53,545 bases of DNA from contig PLXO01000050.1 of assembly GCA_003151425.1 (NCBI GenBank), forward strand, positions 1 to 53,545, read 5' to 3'. Position 1 is the stretch's first letter; each line of letters starts with the position of its first letter. This DNA is from Acetobacteraceae bacterium. GTDB taxonomy: Bacteria > Pseudomonadota > Alphaproteobacteria > Acetobacterales > Acetobacteraceae. Shown here piece by piece: positions 26,433 to 35,519 of this stretch. The notes beneath the pieces are model-generated. The model was not told where the DNA came from. It did no database searches and was given only the letters and a program-made list of their open reading frames with translations. The position numbers and the translations under genes were made by a program.

Positions 26433-28865
26433 ATGACGCCGGTGCTGCTGGCCGTCGCGTCTTCTGATCACGATCCCCTGTCGCAACGGGATGGGGATTG
26501 TGCCGAGTTGGTTCGCGTGCGCGGCCTGGTGCAGGGCGTCGGTTTCCGCCCCACGGTCTGGCGTCTGGCGCGCCAATTCCGGCTGCGTGGCTGGGTCGGC
26601 AACGATAGCGCCGGGGTGAGCGCGTTGCTGTGTGGCGCGCCGGATGACATCGCCGGCCTAGTCGACGCGTTGCAGCGCGCGCCGCCGCCGCTTGCCCGCA
26701 TCGACGGCATCGAACGCACGCCGGTTTGCGCTGCGCCGGACTGTCCCGACTTCCGGATCATCGAGAGCCGGTCAGGCGAGATTCATACCGGCGTGGTGCC
26801 AGACGCGGCGATCTGCCCAGCGTGTCGGGATGAGATATTCGACCCGGAGGCGCGCCGCTACCGCTATCCATTCGCCAACTGCACCCATTGTGGACCGCGG
26901 CTGTCGATCATCGAGGCGATCCCGTACGACCGTGCCACGACCACGATGCGATCGTTCCGCATGTGTGCCGCGTGTGCGGCCGAATACCGCGATCCGGCGG
27001 ACCGCCGCTTCCACGCGCAGCCGATCGCCTGTGCTGCGTGCGGGCCGCGGGTGTGGTTGGTACCGGAGGCGGCGGGTGGCGATGCTGTTGATGCGGCGCA
27101 CGCGCTGCTGCTGGCGGGCCGCATCGTCGCGGTGAAGGCACTGGGCGGGTTTCATCTCGCCTGCGACGCCACCGATGCGATGGCGGTTGCGCGGCTGCGC
27201 CAGGCGAAGCAGCGCGATGCCAAGCCGTTCGCGCTGATGGCACGCGATGTAGAGGTGATCCGCCGCTACGCCGTCGTGACAGATGCCGACAGTGCGGCAC
27301 TGCAAAGCCCGGCCGCGCCGATCGTGGTGCTACAGGCAAAAGCATCGAAAGACACTCCCCCTCCCTTTGAAAGAGGCGGAATTTCTTTCGATGCTTCCAC
27401 CTTGCCCGGCGTCGCCCCCGGCTTGGCATCGCTTGGATTCATGCTGCCATCCACGCCGCTGCATCAACTGCTACTGCGTGACTTCGATCGCCCCCTCGTG
27501 ATGACCAGCGGGAACCTTGCCGACGAACCGCAATGCATCGGCAACGACGAGGCACTCACGCGGCTGCGCGGCATTGCGGACAACTTCCTGCTGCATGACC
27601 GCGACATTGCGCGACGGGTGGATGACTCGGTCGTGCGGGTGATGGGCGGCGCCGTCCGCGTGCTGCGACGTGCCCGCGGCTACGCCCCCGCACCACTGCC
27701 GCTGCCGCATGGCTTCACGGCCGCGCCCCCGGTGCTGGCGATGGGTGGCGAGCTGAAAAGCACGTTCGGCCTGCTGCGCGACGGCGAAGTGGTGCTGTCG
27801 CATCACATGGGCGATCTGGAGAACGCGCCAAGCTTCACCGACTATCGCCGATCGATCCAACAATATTGCGAGCTTTTCGCGCACGCGCGGCAAGCGGTCG
27901 CAGTCGATCGCCACCCGGACTACCTGTCCACCAAGCTGGGACGCGAACTCGCCGGGCATGATGCGCTGCCGGTCATATCGGTGCAGCACCATCACGCACA
28001 TCTTGCGGCCTGCATGGCGGAGAACGGCGTGCCGCTCGATGCCGAACCCGTACTGGGAGTCGTGCTCGATGGGCTGGGCTGGGGCGACGACGACACGATC
28101 TGGGGCGGCGAGTTCCTGCTCGGCGATTACCGGCGCTTTCACCGACTGGCCTGCTTCAAGCCGGTGGCGATGCCGGGCGGTGCCCAGGCGACCCGCGAAC
28201 CGTGGCGCAATACTTATGCGCACATCGTCACGGCACTTGGTTGGTCGGGCTTTGTTGTTAAATACGGGCGGACCGAACTCGGTTTCTATCTTGCGGGCAA
28301 GCCAGTTGCGGTGTTGGGTGGAATGATCGCGCGCCACGTCAACGCACCGCTTGCCAGTTCCTGCGGACGCCTGTTCGATGCGGTCGCCGCCGCGGTTGGG
28401 TTCTGTCGCGATCACGCGCTGTATGAAGGTCAGCCCGCGATGTTGCTTGAAGCGGTGGCCGACAACGCCGCGGTGGCCGACGACCGCGCCGCGTATCCGT
28501 TTACCATTGCCGAAGCGCCCTCCGCCGGCCTGCTACATTTGGACCCGACGCCGATGTGGGCTGCGCTGCTCGACGATATCGTTGCGGACACGCCAGTTCC
28601 TGTCATCGCCGCGCGATTCCATGCCGGCCTCGCGATCGCCATCGCGCGCATGGTGGCGGTGCTGCGCGTGACCCGGCGCGTTGCACTGTCGGGCGGGGTG
28701 TTCCAGAACAGGCTGCTGCTCGAGCAGGTGATGCGGCATCTGACGGCGCAAGGGCTGGAGGTGCTGACGCATCGGTCGGTGCCGGCCAACGATGGCGGAC
28801 TGGCACTCGGTCAAGCGGCAGTTGCAGCGGCCCGCATGCTCGCCGGCGACGCAAAAGGAGACTGA
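26433..28865 (+). CDS. hypF: Carbamoyltransferase HypF ([NiFe]-hydrogenase maturation)
   Basis: 810 residues from the ATG at 26433. It transfers carbamoyl from carbamoyl phosphate to the C-terminal Cys of HypE, the first step of CN ligand synthesis. Domains in order: acylphosphatase-like (residues 27-115, VRGLVQGVGFRPTVWRLA), two zinc fingers with four CxxC pairs (C128/C131, C150/C153, C178/C181, C200/C203), YrdC-like (about 215-400) and Kae1-like carbamoyltransferase (about 440-810, with VQHHHAHLAACMAENG). Residues about 303-322 come from a palindromic insertion between YrdC strands that ordinary HypF proteins lack. It precedes hypC by 5 bases. Confidence 0.96.
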   Translation: MTPVLLAVASSDHDPLSQRDGDCAELVRVRGLVQGVGFRPTVWRLARQFRLRGWVGNDSAGVSALLCGAPDDIAGLVDALQRAPPPLARIDGIERTPVCAAPDCPDFRIIESRSGEIHTGVVPDAAICPACRDEIFDPEARRYRYPFANCTHCGPRLSIIEAIPYDRATTTMRSFRMCAACAAEYRDPADRRFHAQPIACAACGPRVWLVPEAAGGDAVDAAHALLLAGRIVAVKALGGFHLACDATDAMAVARLRQAKQRDAKPFALMARDVEVIRRYAVVTDADSAALQSPAAPIVVLQAKASKDTPPPFERGGISFDASTLPGVAPGLASLGFMLPSTPLHQLLLRDFDRPLVMTSGNLADEPQCIGNDEALTRLRGIADNFLLHDRDIARRVDDSVVRVMGGAVRVLRRARGYAPAPLPLPHGFTAAPPVLAMGGELKSTFGLLRDGEVVLSHHMGDLENAPSFTDYRRSIQQYCELFAHARQAVAVDRHPDYLSTKLGRELAGHDALPVISVQHHHAHLAACMAENGVPLDAEPVLGVVLDGLGWGDDDTIWGGEFLLGDYRRFHRLACFKPVAMPGGAQATREPWRNTYAHIVTALGWSGFVVKYGRTELGFYLAGKPVAVLGGMIARHVNAPLASSCGRLFDAVAAAVGFCRDHALYEGQPAMLLEAVADNAAVADDRAAYPFTIAEAPSAGLLHLDPTPMWAALLDDIVADTPVPVIAARFHAGLAIAIARMVAVLRVTRRVALSGGVFQNRLLLEQVMRHLTAQGLEVLTHRSVPANDGGLALGQAAVAAARMLAGDAKGD
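27340..27396. repeat. 57-bp palindromic element inserted in frame in hypF
   Basis: Thirteen-base arms AAGCATCGAAAGA (27340-27352) and TCTTTCGATGCTT (27384-27396) are perfect inverted repeats around a 31-base centre that contains CTCCCCCTCCCTTTGA, similar to the ends of the intergenic palindromes at 45437 and 50528. The whole unit is 57 bases, that is 19 codons, so hypF stays open. It adds a loop of about 19 residues beginning ASKDTPPPFERGG. The arrangement recalls the protein-coding palindromic elements of Rickettsia. Confidence 0.8.
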
Positions 28866-28870
28866 AGCGC

Positions 28871-29152
28871 ATGTGCCTGGGCATTCCCGGACGGATCGTC
28901 GCCGTAATAGACTCCGCGGACGCGCTGGCCATGGTCGAGGTCGGCGGCGTGCGGCGCCCGGTGAATGTCAGCTTCATCCTCGATGACCGGCCGGCCGAGG
29001 CATGTATCGGCGAATGGGTGCTGGTGCACGTGGGGTTCGCCATGAGCCGGATCGATGCCGACGAGGCGGCGCGCACCCTGGCGCTGCTGCAGGAGCTGGG
29101 AGAGATGCAGGCGGAGCTGGATGCGATGCAGTCTGAACCCGGCACCGCGTAG
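28871..29152 (+). CDS. hypC: Hydrogenase maturation chaperone HypC
   Basis: 93 residues starting MCLGIPGRIV, with the invariant Cys2 that binds the Fe(CN)2CO precursor. The beta-barrel core (VEVGGVRRPVNVSFI, GEWVLVHVGFAM) is normal. A C-terminal helix rich in Leu and Glu follows. HypC forms the scaffold complex with HypD on which the iron ligands are assembled, then delivers iron to the large subunit. It follows hypF and precedes the SIS-domain gene by 10 bases. Confidence 0.95.
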   Translation: MCLGIPGRIVAVIDSADALAMVEVGGVRRPVNVSFILDDRPAEACIGEWVLVHVGFAMSRIDADEAARTLALLQELGEMQAELDAMQSEPGTA

Positions 29153-29162
29153 GGGAGTGGCG

Positions 29163-29849
29163 ATGTCCGAGAATCCGTCGCTGAAAGGGCTGTATCCGTT
29201 CCTGCACGGCGCGCGACAGGACCCTGATGCGATGCGCGCGGCATTGCTGGAGTCGGTGCGGCAGAAAGCGCAGGACAGCGTGACGGTCAAGCAGCGCTAC
29301 TTCGCCGCGCACGGGCCGGCGGTCGTTGCGGTCGCCGACGCGATTGCCGGCGTCTACCGCCGTCAGGGCCGCATGTTCAGCATGGGCAACGGCGGCTCGA
29401 GCTGCGACGCCTCGCATTTCGCCGTCGAGTTCATGCACCCGGTCACCGCCGGGCGTCCCGCGCTGACCGCGGTCAACCTCGCCTGCGACATGGCAATGGT
29501 CACCGCGGTGGGCAACGACATCGGCTTCGGCCACATCTTCCTGCGTCAGCTCATTGCGCTAGCGCGACAAGGAGACGGGCTGATCGGATTTTCAACAAGC
29601 GGCAGCTCGGACAACATCATGGCCGCTTTCGCCAAGGCGAAGGAGCTGGGGATGGTGACCATCGGCCTGGCCGGTCACGACGGCGGCAAGATGGCGCAGA
29701 GCGGCGACCTGGATCACTGCCTGGTGGTGCCGAGCGACAGCATCCATCGCATCCAGGAAACCCATCTGACGATCTATCACATTCTGTGGGATTTGGTGCA
29801 CACGCTGCTCGCTGAGGATCGCGGCGGGCTGCTGGATCGACCGAAATGA
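29163..29849 (+). CDS. SIS-domain sugar-phosphate isomerase-like protein in the hyp operon
   Basis: 228 residues. The ATG at 29163 follows GGGGAG. The SIS fold is seen in FSMGNGGSSCDASHFAVEF (ligand loop GNGGS) and the second loop GFSTSGSSDNIM, as in phosphoheptose isomerase GmhA; E.H pairs near the C-terminus (HRIQETHLTIYHILWD) complete the pattern. Its stop overlaps hypD as ATGA, so it is translated with the maturation genes. SIS genes appear between hypC and hypD in some other hydrogenase operons, but their role there is not established. A sugar isomerase role for this copy is not supported by context. Confidence 0.82.
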   Translation: MSENPSLKGLYPFLHGARQDPDAMRAALLESVRQKAQDSVTVKQRYFAAHGPAVVAVADAIAGVYRRQGRMFSMGNGGSSCDASHFAVEFMHPVTAGRPALTAVNLACDMAMVTAVGNDIGFGHIFLRQLIALARQGDGLIGFSTSGSSDNIMAAFAKAKELGMVTIGLAGHDGGKMAQSGDLDHCLVVPSDSIHRIQETHLTIYHILWDLVHTLLAEDRGGLLDRPK

Positions 29850-30979
29850 AATACGTCGACGAATTCCGCGACCCCGACAAGGCGCGCATGCTGGTGCGGG
29901 ATATTGGCAGACTATTGCTGCGGATTCCGGCAACCAGGCGGCGGCCGTTGCAGGTAATGGAGGTGTGCGGCGGCCACACCCACACGATCTTCCGCTACGG
30001 CATCCAGCAGATGCTACCCGACGCGTTGGAGTACGTGCACGGCCCAGGCTGTCCGGTCTGCGTTCTGCCGATGGGCCGCGTTGATGACTGCGTGGCGTTG
30101 GCCGAGCGGCCGGAGGTGATCCTTACCACGTTCGGCGACGCCATGCGGGTGCCTGGCTCGCGCAAGAGCCTGCTGAAGGCGAGGGCCGAGGGCGCGGATG
30201 TGCGCATGGTCTATTCGCCGCTGGACGCTCTGGCGCTGGCCCGCAAGAATCCCGACCGGGAGGTGATTTTCTTCGGGCTGGGATTCGAAACCACAATGCC
30301 GAGCACGGCGATGACGCTGATCCAGGCCCGCGCGCAGGGTGTTCGCAACTTCTCGCTGTTCTGCAACCACATCACCATCATTCCGACCATCAAGGCGATT
30401 CTCGATTCGCCCGATCTGCGGCTGGATGGGTTTCTCGGGCCTGGTCACGTCAGCATGGTGATCGGCACAAGGCCGTATGACTTCATCGCCCGGCACTACC
30501 GGAAACCAATCACCATTGCCGGCTTCGAACCGCTCGACGTGCTGCAATCGACCTGGATGGTACTGAAACAGATGGCCGAGGGGCGGTGCGAGGTCGAGAA
30601 CCAGTATGGCCGCGTCGTGCCGGCGGACGGCAACGCGCGCGCGCTGGCCGCCATCGCCGAGGTGTTCGAGCTGCGGGAATTCTTCGAGTGGCGCGGACTG
30701 GGCTCGATCGATCATTCCGGCGTGCGCGTCCGTGCCGAGTACGCCGCGTTCGATGCGGAGAGAAAATTCGGCGTACCCAACGTCAGCATCGCCGACCCGC
30801 GATCCTGCCAGTGCGGCGAGGTGCTGAAGGGCGTCATCAAGCCACACCAGTGCAAGGTGTTTGGCACCGCCTGCACGCCGGAGACGCCGCTCGGCTCGCT
30901 CATGGTTTCCAGCGAAGGCGCCTGCGCTGCGTATTATAGTTACGGCCCCCGTAGCCGCGCCGCAGTTGTTCCGGCATGA
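29846..30979 (+). CDS. hypD: Hydrogenase maturation protein HypD
   Basis: 377 residues. Conserved motifs include CGGHTHT near residue 42, HGPGCPVCVLP (the CxxC thiol pair), GFETTMPST, and the C-terminal [4Fe-4S] region with CQCGEVLKG, HQCKVFG, ACTPETPLG and EGACAAYY. HypD is the redox scaffold that, with HypC, holds the iron while CN and CO are attached. It overlaps both neighbours by 4 bases. Confidence 0.96.
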   Translation: MKYVDEFRDPDKARMLVRDIGRLLLRIPATRRRPLQVMEVCGGHTHTIFRYGIQQMLPDALEYVHGPGCPVCVLPMGRVDDCVALAERPEVILTTFGDAMRVPGSRKSLLKARAEGADVRMVYSPLDALALARKNPDREVIFFGLGFETTMPSTAMTLIQARAQGVRNFSLFCNHITIIPTIKAILDSPDLRLDGFLGPGHVSMVIGTRPYDFIARHYRKPITIAGFEPLDVLQSTWMVLKQMAEGRCEVENQYGRVVPADGNARALAAIAEVFELREFFEWRGLGSIDHSGVRVRAEYAAFDAERKFGVPNVSIADPRSCQCGEVLKGVIKPHQCKVFGTACTPETPLGSLMVSSEGACAAYYSYGPRSRAAVVPA

Positions 30980-32013
30980 ACGCGCGGGTGCGCGACGCCC
31001 ACATCAACATGTCGCACGGCAGCGGCGGCAAGGCGATGCGCGCGCTGATCGAGGACGTGTTCCTTGGCGCGTTCGGTAAAGCAGGGTCCGACGCGCTGGA
31101 AGACAGCGCGATCTTGTCGCTGGCGAAGATGGGCCGCCACGGTGACCGGCTGGCATTCACCACTGACAGCTACGTGGTGGATCCTCTGTTCTTCCCGGGC
31201 GCGGATATCGGTGGGCTGGCGGTTGCAGGCACGGTGAACGACCTTGCGGTGAGCGGGGCACGGCCGCTGTTCCTGTCCTGCGGCATGGTGCTGGAGGAAG
31301 GTCTGTCGGTCGAAACGTTGCGGCGTGTCGCACTTAGCATGCGGCGGATGGCGGATCGTGCCGGGGTGGAGATCGTTACGGGCGATACAAAAGTGGTGGA
31401 ACGGGGCGCGGCCGACAAACTGTTCATCAACACGACAGGCATCGGCGTGATCCCGGCCGGTATCGCATTGTCGGCCGCCAATGCGCGGCCGGGGGACGCG
31501 GTCATCGCCAGCGGTGCGCTGGGCGAACATGGCGTTGCGATCCTGATCGCTCGCAACCAGCTTGCGCTGGAGGCGAACGTCGAGAGCGACTGCCAGCCGC
31601 TGCATGGGTTGGTTGCGGCCATCCTCGACGCCTGCCCCGCAACGCGCTGCCTGCGTGACGCGACGCGCGGCGGCGTTGCCACCGTCTTGAACGAATTCGC
31701 CACCAGCTCCGGCGTCGGGATCCAAATCCGCGAGCGCGCCCTGCCGATCCACGAGATGGTGCGTGGCGCCTGCGAAATTCTTGGCCTCGATCCGCTGTAC
31801 TTGGCGAACGAGGGAAAGCTGGTCGCGATCGTTCCGGCGCCGGACGCCGCGCGCGTGCTCGCCGCCATGCGCGCCCATCCCGTGGGCGCGGAGGCGGCGA
31901 TCATCGGCGAGGTGACGCGCGAGCCGACCGGGATGGTGGTGATGGAAACCGCGTTTGGCGGAGAGCGCATCGTCGACATGCTGGTCGGCGAGCAATTGCC
32001 GCGGATCTGCTGA
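30976..32013 (+). CDS. hypE: Hydrogenase maturation protein HypE
   Basis: 345 residues of the PurM/AIR synthase-like family. The N-terminal INMSHGSGGKAMRALI loop binds ATP, with DSAILSL and VVDPLFFPGADIG metal/nucleotide strands. The C-terminus is PRIC, the flexible tail whose Cys is carbamoylated by HypF and dehydrated to thiocyanate for CN transfer. The complete tail shows that the gene is not truncated. It is ATGA-coupled to hypD, and hypA starts 1 base after its stop. Confidence 0.96.
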   Translation: MNARVRDAHINMSHGSGGKAMRALIEDVFLGAFGKAGSDALEDSAILSLAKMGRHGDRLAFTTDSYVVDPLFFPGADIGGLAVAGTVNDLAVSGARPLFLSCGMVLEEGLSVETLRRVALSMRRMADRAGVEIVTGDTKVVERGAADKLFINTTGIGVIPAGIALSAANARPGDAVIASGALGEHGVAILIARNQLALEANVESDCQPLHGLVAAILDACPATRCLRDATRGGVATVLNEFATSSGVGIQIRERALPIHEMVRGACEILGLDPLYLANEGKLVAIVPAPDAARVLAAMRAHPVGAEAAIIGEVTREPTGMVVMETAFGGERIVDMLVGEQLPRIC

Positions 32014-32014
32014 C

Positions 32015-32341
32015 ATGCACGAGCTGAGCATCGCCACCGCGGTCGTTGAGGCGTGCGCAGAGCGCGCCGCCGGCGCCAGAATATTGCGTGTTCGGATTGA
32101 GATCGGTCAGCTTTCGGCCGTGTTGCCGGATTCACTACGCTTCTGCTTCGAGGTCTGCGCCCAGGGCACCGCGGCAGAGGGCGCCGAACTGGAAATCCTG
32201 GAGACGGCCGGCCGCGCGATATGCGAGACGTGCGGGGGCACGCTGGCACTGTCGTCGCCGTACGGCCGCTGCGATTGCGGCGGCCTGCTGCGCATCGTCG
32301 CCGGCAATGAGCTGCGGGTAAAGGACATGGAGATCGCGTGA
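32015..32341 (+). CDS. hypA: Nickel metallochaperone HypA
   Basis: 108 residues starting MHELSIATAVVEAC; His2 and Glu3 are the conserved nickel-binding residues. The zinc site is CETC near residue 70 and CDC near 90, so the second pair has one residue between the cysteines instead of two; such CxC forms occur in some HypA proteins. HypA passes nickel with HypB to the large subunit. It overlaps hypB (TGATG). Confidence 0.94.
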   Translation: MHELSIATAVVEACAERAAGARILRVRIEIGQLSAVLPDSLRFCFEVCAQGTAAEGAELEILETAGRAICETCGGTLALSSPYGRCDCGGLLRIVAGNELRVKDMEIA

Positions 32342-33252
32342 TGTGCACGACGTGTGGTTGCGGTTCGGACGCGGTGACGATCGACGGGGCGGACGTGCAT
32401 GCCGGGCACGGGCCTGCGCATCAACACGAACATGGGCATGGGCATGACGACGGTCACGGGCACGGTCATGACGATCACCACGCGCACGGGCATGACCACC
32501 CTCACGACCACGACCACGACCACGACCACGCGCCCGACCGCGACCATGACCACGGGCACCATCACCACGATGAACCGGCGCCGCAACGGCGGACCGTGTC
32601 GCTGGAGCAGGACATCCTGTCAAAGAACCAACTGTTGGCCGAGCGCAACCGCGGCTGGTTCGCCGGCCGTGAGGTGTTCGCCGTCAACCTCATGAGCTCC
32701 CCCGGTGCCGGCAAGACCAGCATCCTGGAACGCACCATTCGCGAGCTGCGGGACACCGTGCCGATCAGTGTGCTGGAGGGCGACCAGGCCACGTCGGCCG
32801 ATGCCGACCGGATCCGTGCCACCGGTGCCGCAGTGGTGCAGATCAACACCGGCACCGGCTGTCATCTCGATGCCCACATGGTCGCACATGGCATCGAGCG
32901 GTTGGGTTTATCACGCGGCTCGGTGCTGCTGATCGAGAATGTCGGGAACCTGGTATGCCCGGCGCTGTTCGATCTCGGCGAGCAGGCGCGGGTGGTTGTC
33001 GTCTCGGTCACGGAAGGTGACGACAAGCCGCTGAAATACCCGCACATGTTTCGCGCCGGCCACGTGCTGCTGATCAACAAGCTCGATCTGCTGCCGTATG
33101 TGCGCTTCGACGTGCGGCGTTGCATTGATCATGCGCGGCAGATCAACCCCGATCTGCAAGTGTTGCTGCTGTCCGCCGAGACGGGCGAAGGCATGCAGGC
33201 CTGGTATGATTTTCTGTCCGCGCAGCATGCGCGCACGGGTGTCCCGGCATGA
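32341..33252 (+). CDS. hypB: Nickel-inserting GTPase HypB with long His-rich region
   Basis: 303 residues. N-terminal CTTCGCG is the high-affinity nickel motif. Residues 20-76 hold 26 histidines alternating with Asp and Gly, a nickel-storage stretch. The G domain follows: P-loop MSSPGAGKTS at 118-127, EGDQATS switch, ENVGNLVCP with the G3 region, and NKLDL. GTP hydrolysis drives nickel delivery from HypA. A GTG 3 bases upstream is an alternative start. Together with the nickel permease coded next, this is a full nickel supply unit. Confidence 0.96.
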   Translation: MCTTCGCGSDAVTIDGADVHAGHGPAHQHEHGHGHDDGHGHGHDDHHAHGHDHPHDHDHDHDHAPDRDHDHGHHHHDEPAPQRRTVSLEQDILSKNQLLAERNRGWFAGREVFAVNLMSSPGAGKTSILERTIRELRDTVPISVLEGDQATSADADRIRATGAAVVQINTGTGCHLDAHMVAHGIERLGLSRGSVLLIENVGNLVCPALFDLGEQARVVVVSVTEGDDKPLKYPHMFRAGHVLLINKLDLLPYVRFDVRRCIDHARQINPDLQVLLLSAETGEGMQAWYDFLSAQHARTGVPA

Positions 33253-34292
33253 GCCTTCGATCAAGGCTGTGGGGACTCTATGCGCTGCTGGTCGGCGCGA
33301 ACATTGCCGCCTGGCTCTGGGCGTGGGCGGCGTTCGCCCAGAGGCCGGCATTGCTGGGCCTCGCGCTGCTGGCCTGGGTATTTGGTCTGCGGCACGCGGT
33401 CGATGCCGACCACATCGCCGCGATCGACAACGCGGTGCGCAAGCTGATGCAGGACGGCAGGCGGCCGGTCAGCGTCGGCTTCTTCTTCTCGCTCGGACAT
33501 TCGACCGTGGTGGTGCTCGTTTCGGTGGTGGTCGCCGCGGCGGCCAGCAGCCTGCAGGGTCGCTGGGACGCGTTGCAGGCGGTGGGCAGCGTGATCGGCA
33601 CGACCGTTTCGGCCACGTTCCTGTTGCTCATCGCGCTCGCCAACCTTGCCGTCCTGCCGGGCATCTGGCGGAGCTTTCGCGCTGTCGCTCGTGGCGGCGC
33701 ACTCGATCAGCAAGCGCTGGAGACGCTGCTGAACGGACGCGGCTTGCTTGCTCGCCTGTTGCGGCCGGTGTTCCGCGCGGTCAGCCGGAGCTGGCACATG
33801 TATCCGGTCGGCTTCCTGTTCGGGCTTGGTTTCGACACCGCCACGGAAGTGGGGGTGCTCGGCATCGCGGCTACCCAGGCGGCGCAGGGTGTCTCGGCGT
33901 GGCACATCCTGGTTTTCCCAACATTGTTCACCGCCGGAATGAGCCTCATCGACACGCTCGACGGCGTGCTGATGCTGGGCGTCTATTCCTGGGCGTTCGT
34001 CCGCCCGATCCGCAAGCTGTGGTACAACCTGACCATCACCGCGGCGTCGGTGATCGTTGCGCTGGTGATCGGCGCCGTGGAGGCGCTTGGCCTGATCGGC
34101 GGGGAACTGGGGCTGCGTGGCGGCATATGGGCGCTGATTGCCGCGATCAATGACGACATGGCCAATGTCGGCTTCCTGGTGATCGGCATTTTTCTGGCGG
34201 TATGGGCAGCGTCGGCCGCGATCTATCGCTGGAGGGGTGGCGATGCGCTGCCGCCACTTGCCTTGGCGGAGGCACCAGAGCGGGGTCCATAG
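33249..34292 (+). CDS. Nickel/cobalt permease, NiCoT family
   Basis: 347 residues, inner membrane, about eight helices. The family signature HAVDADH (H49, D52, D54, H55) lies in the second helix region of AWVFGLRHAVDADHIAAIDN, and two other family blocks are GFFFSLGHSTVVV and GFLFGLGFDTATEVG. It imports Ni2+ with high affinity in the HoxN/NixA manner. It is ATGA-coupled to hypB and ends the operon. The next gene converges from 34400, and no clear terminator is visible in the 107-base gap. Confidence 0.93.
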   Translation: MSLRSRLWGLYALLVGANIAAWLWAWAAFAQRPALLGLALLAWVFGLRHAVDADHIAAIDNAVRKLMQDGRRPVSVGFFFSLGHSTVVVLVSVVVAAAASSLQGRWDALQAVGSVIGTTVSATFLLLIALANLAVLPGIWRSFRAVARGGALDQQALETLLNGRGLLARLLRPVFRAVSRSWHMYPVGFLFGLGFDTATEVGVLGIAATQAAQGVSAWHILVFPTLFTAGMSLIDTLDGVLMLGVYSWAFVRPIRKLWYNLTITAASVIVALVIGAVEALGLIGGELGLRGGIWALIAAINDDMANVGFLVIGIFLAVWAASAAIYRWRGGDALPPLALAEAPERGP

Positions 34293-34399
34293 CGCCGGGA
34301 GCTACGTCATCGTTACATGCAGACACCGAAAATCCTATCCGGGCTGACGTCGATTCCGCAGGCTGTTCGCTACGAGATCCCCTCGCCGGGGCCGCCAAC

Positions 34400-35329
34400 T
34401 CACCACACAGGAAGCAGCCAGTCGGCGTATTCCTGGTGCTTGCCCTTCGCGACCTCGAAATAGGTCGCCCGAATTTGCTCGGTCCACGGTCCCGGCCTGC
34501 CGCTTGCCAATGGGCGATGGTCGATCGATCCGATCGGCGTGACCTCCTTGCCGCTGCCGCAGAAAAATGCCTCGTCAGCGACGTAGAGTTCGGTGCGGTC
34601 GATCTCGCGCTCGACGACCTGGATACCGTGGACGCGGGCGAACAGGTGAATTAGCGTGTCGCGCGTGACGCCTTCAAGAATTCCGTAGGTCACCGGTGGG
34701 GTGAGAACCTTGCCGCCGCGGACGACGAAGATGTTGTAGCCAGGTCCTTCGGTGACCTTGCCGCGCTGGTCGAGGAGAATCGCATCCTGAAATCCGGCCG
34801 CGCGTGCATCCAGCAGGGCGAGCCTGCTGTTGTGGTAGTTGCCGACGGTCTTGATGCGTGGCGGCATCGATTCATCGCCGATGCGCCGCCACGAACTGAC
34901 GCACACGCGCAGGCCTTCGTTAGGCGCGAGCGCGTCATAGCGCCCCATCGGCATGGCCGCGATCGCAACGCCAACCGGCCCGATCGAGTCGAGACGGCCA
35001 TCGTCCTCGCCGACATAGGCGGACAGCCGGATATGCAAATCGCGGCGAATACCGTTCTCCCGAATGAGCCGGAGTAGGATATCGGTGAATTCGTGGGCCG
35101 AATACGGCAGGGGAATTCGTGCGATCGCCGCAGAATCGGCGAGCCGTTCGAGGTGTTCATTCAGCCGAAACACATAGAGCTGATCGGTTTCTTCATTGTG
35201 ATAGGCACGGATGCCCTCATAGATCGTCGCGGCATACTTGAATGCGGTTGTGAGAACATGCACGCGCGCGTCGTCGTAGGGAACATTCTTGCCATTGAAG
35301 AAAATCAGCCGGGGCTTGTCATCGGTCAT
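34400..35329 (-). CDS. ilvE: Branched-chain amino-acid aminotransferase (class IV)
   Basis: 309 residues from the ATG at 35329. PLP lysine K160 lies in PPRIKTVGNYHNSRLAL, with LDQRGKVTEGPGYNIFVV and the phosphate-binding SGKEVTPIGSID block as in IlvE. The N-terminal TTAFKYAATIYEGIRAY and DLHIRLSAYVGEDD fit the branched-chain clade better than D-amino-acid transaminase. It transfers amino groups between 2-oxoglutarate and Leu, Ile or Val. It is a single gene ending opposite the hyp operon. Confidence 0.88.
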   Translation of the reverse strand: MTDDKPRLIFFNGKNVPYDDARVHVLTTAFKYAATIYEGIRAYHNEETDQLYVFRLNEHLERLADSAAIARIPLPYSAHEFTDILLRLIRENGIRRDLHIRLSAYVGEDDGRLDSIGPVGVAIAAMPMGRYDALAPNEGLRVCVSSWRRIGDESMPPRIKTVGNYHNSRLALLDARAAGFQDAILLDQRGKVTEGPGYNIFVVRGGKVLTPPVTYGILEGVTRDTLIHLFARVHGIQVVEREIDRTELYVADEAFFCGSGKEVTPIGSIDHRPLASGRPGPWTEQIRATYFEVAKGKHQEYADWLLPVW

Positions 35330-35519
35330 CGTTGCGTCTGTCGCTCCGGCGTCATGCGCCGCTGCAAGCCGTTCCGCATACGGCGGCATCGTAGTGGCGG
35401 GGTCACTACCATCCGTGACGGACGATCTACCGTCAAGGCGTCCCGTTCAATGGCCTTGGCCGCTGGTATGAAACCGAGGGGCCGGGTTAGGTCGTGTCGG
35501 GCCCGGCACCATCCAAGCG

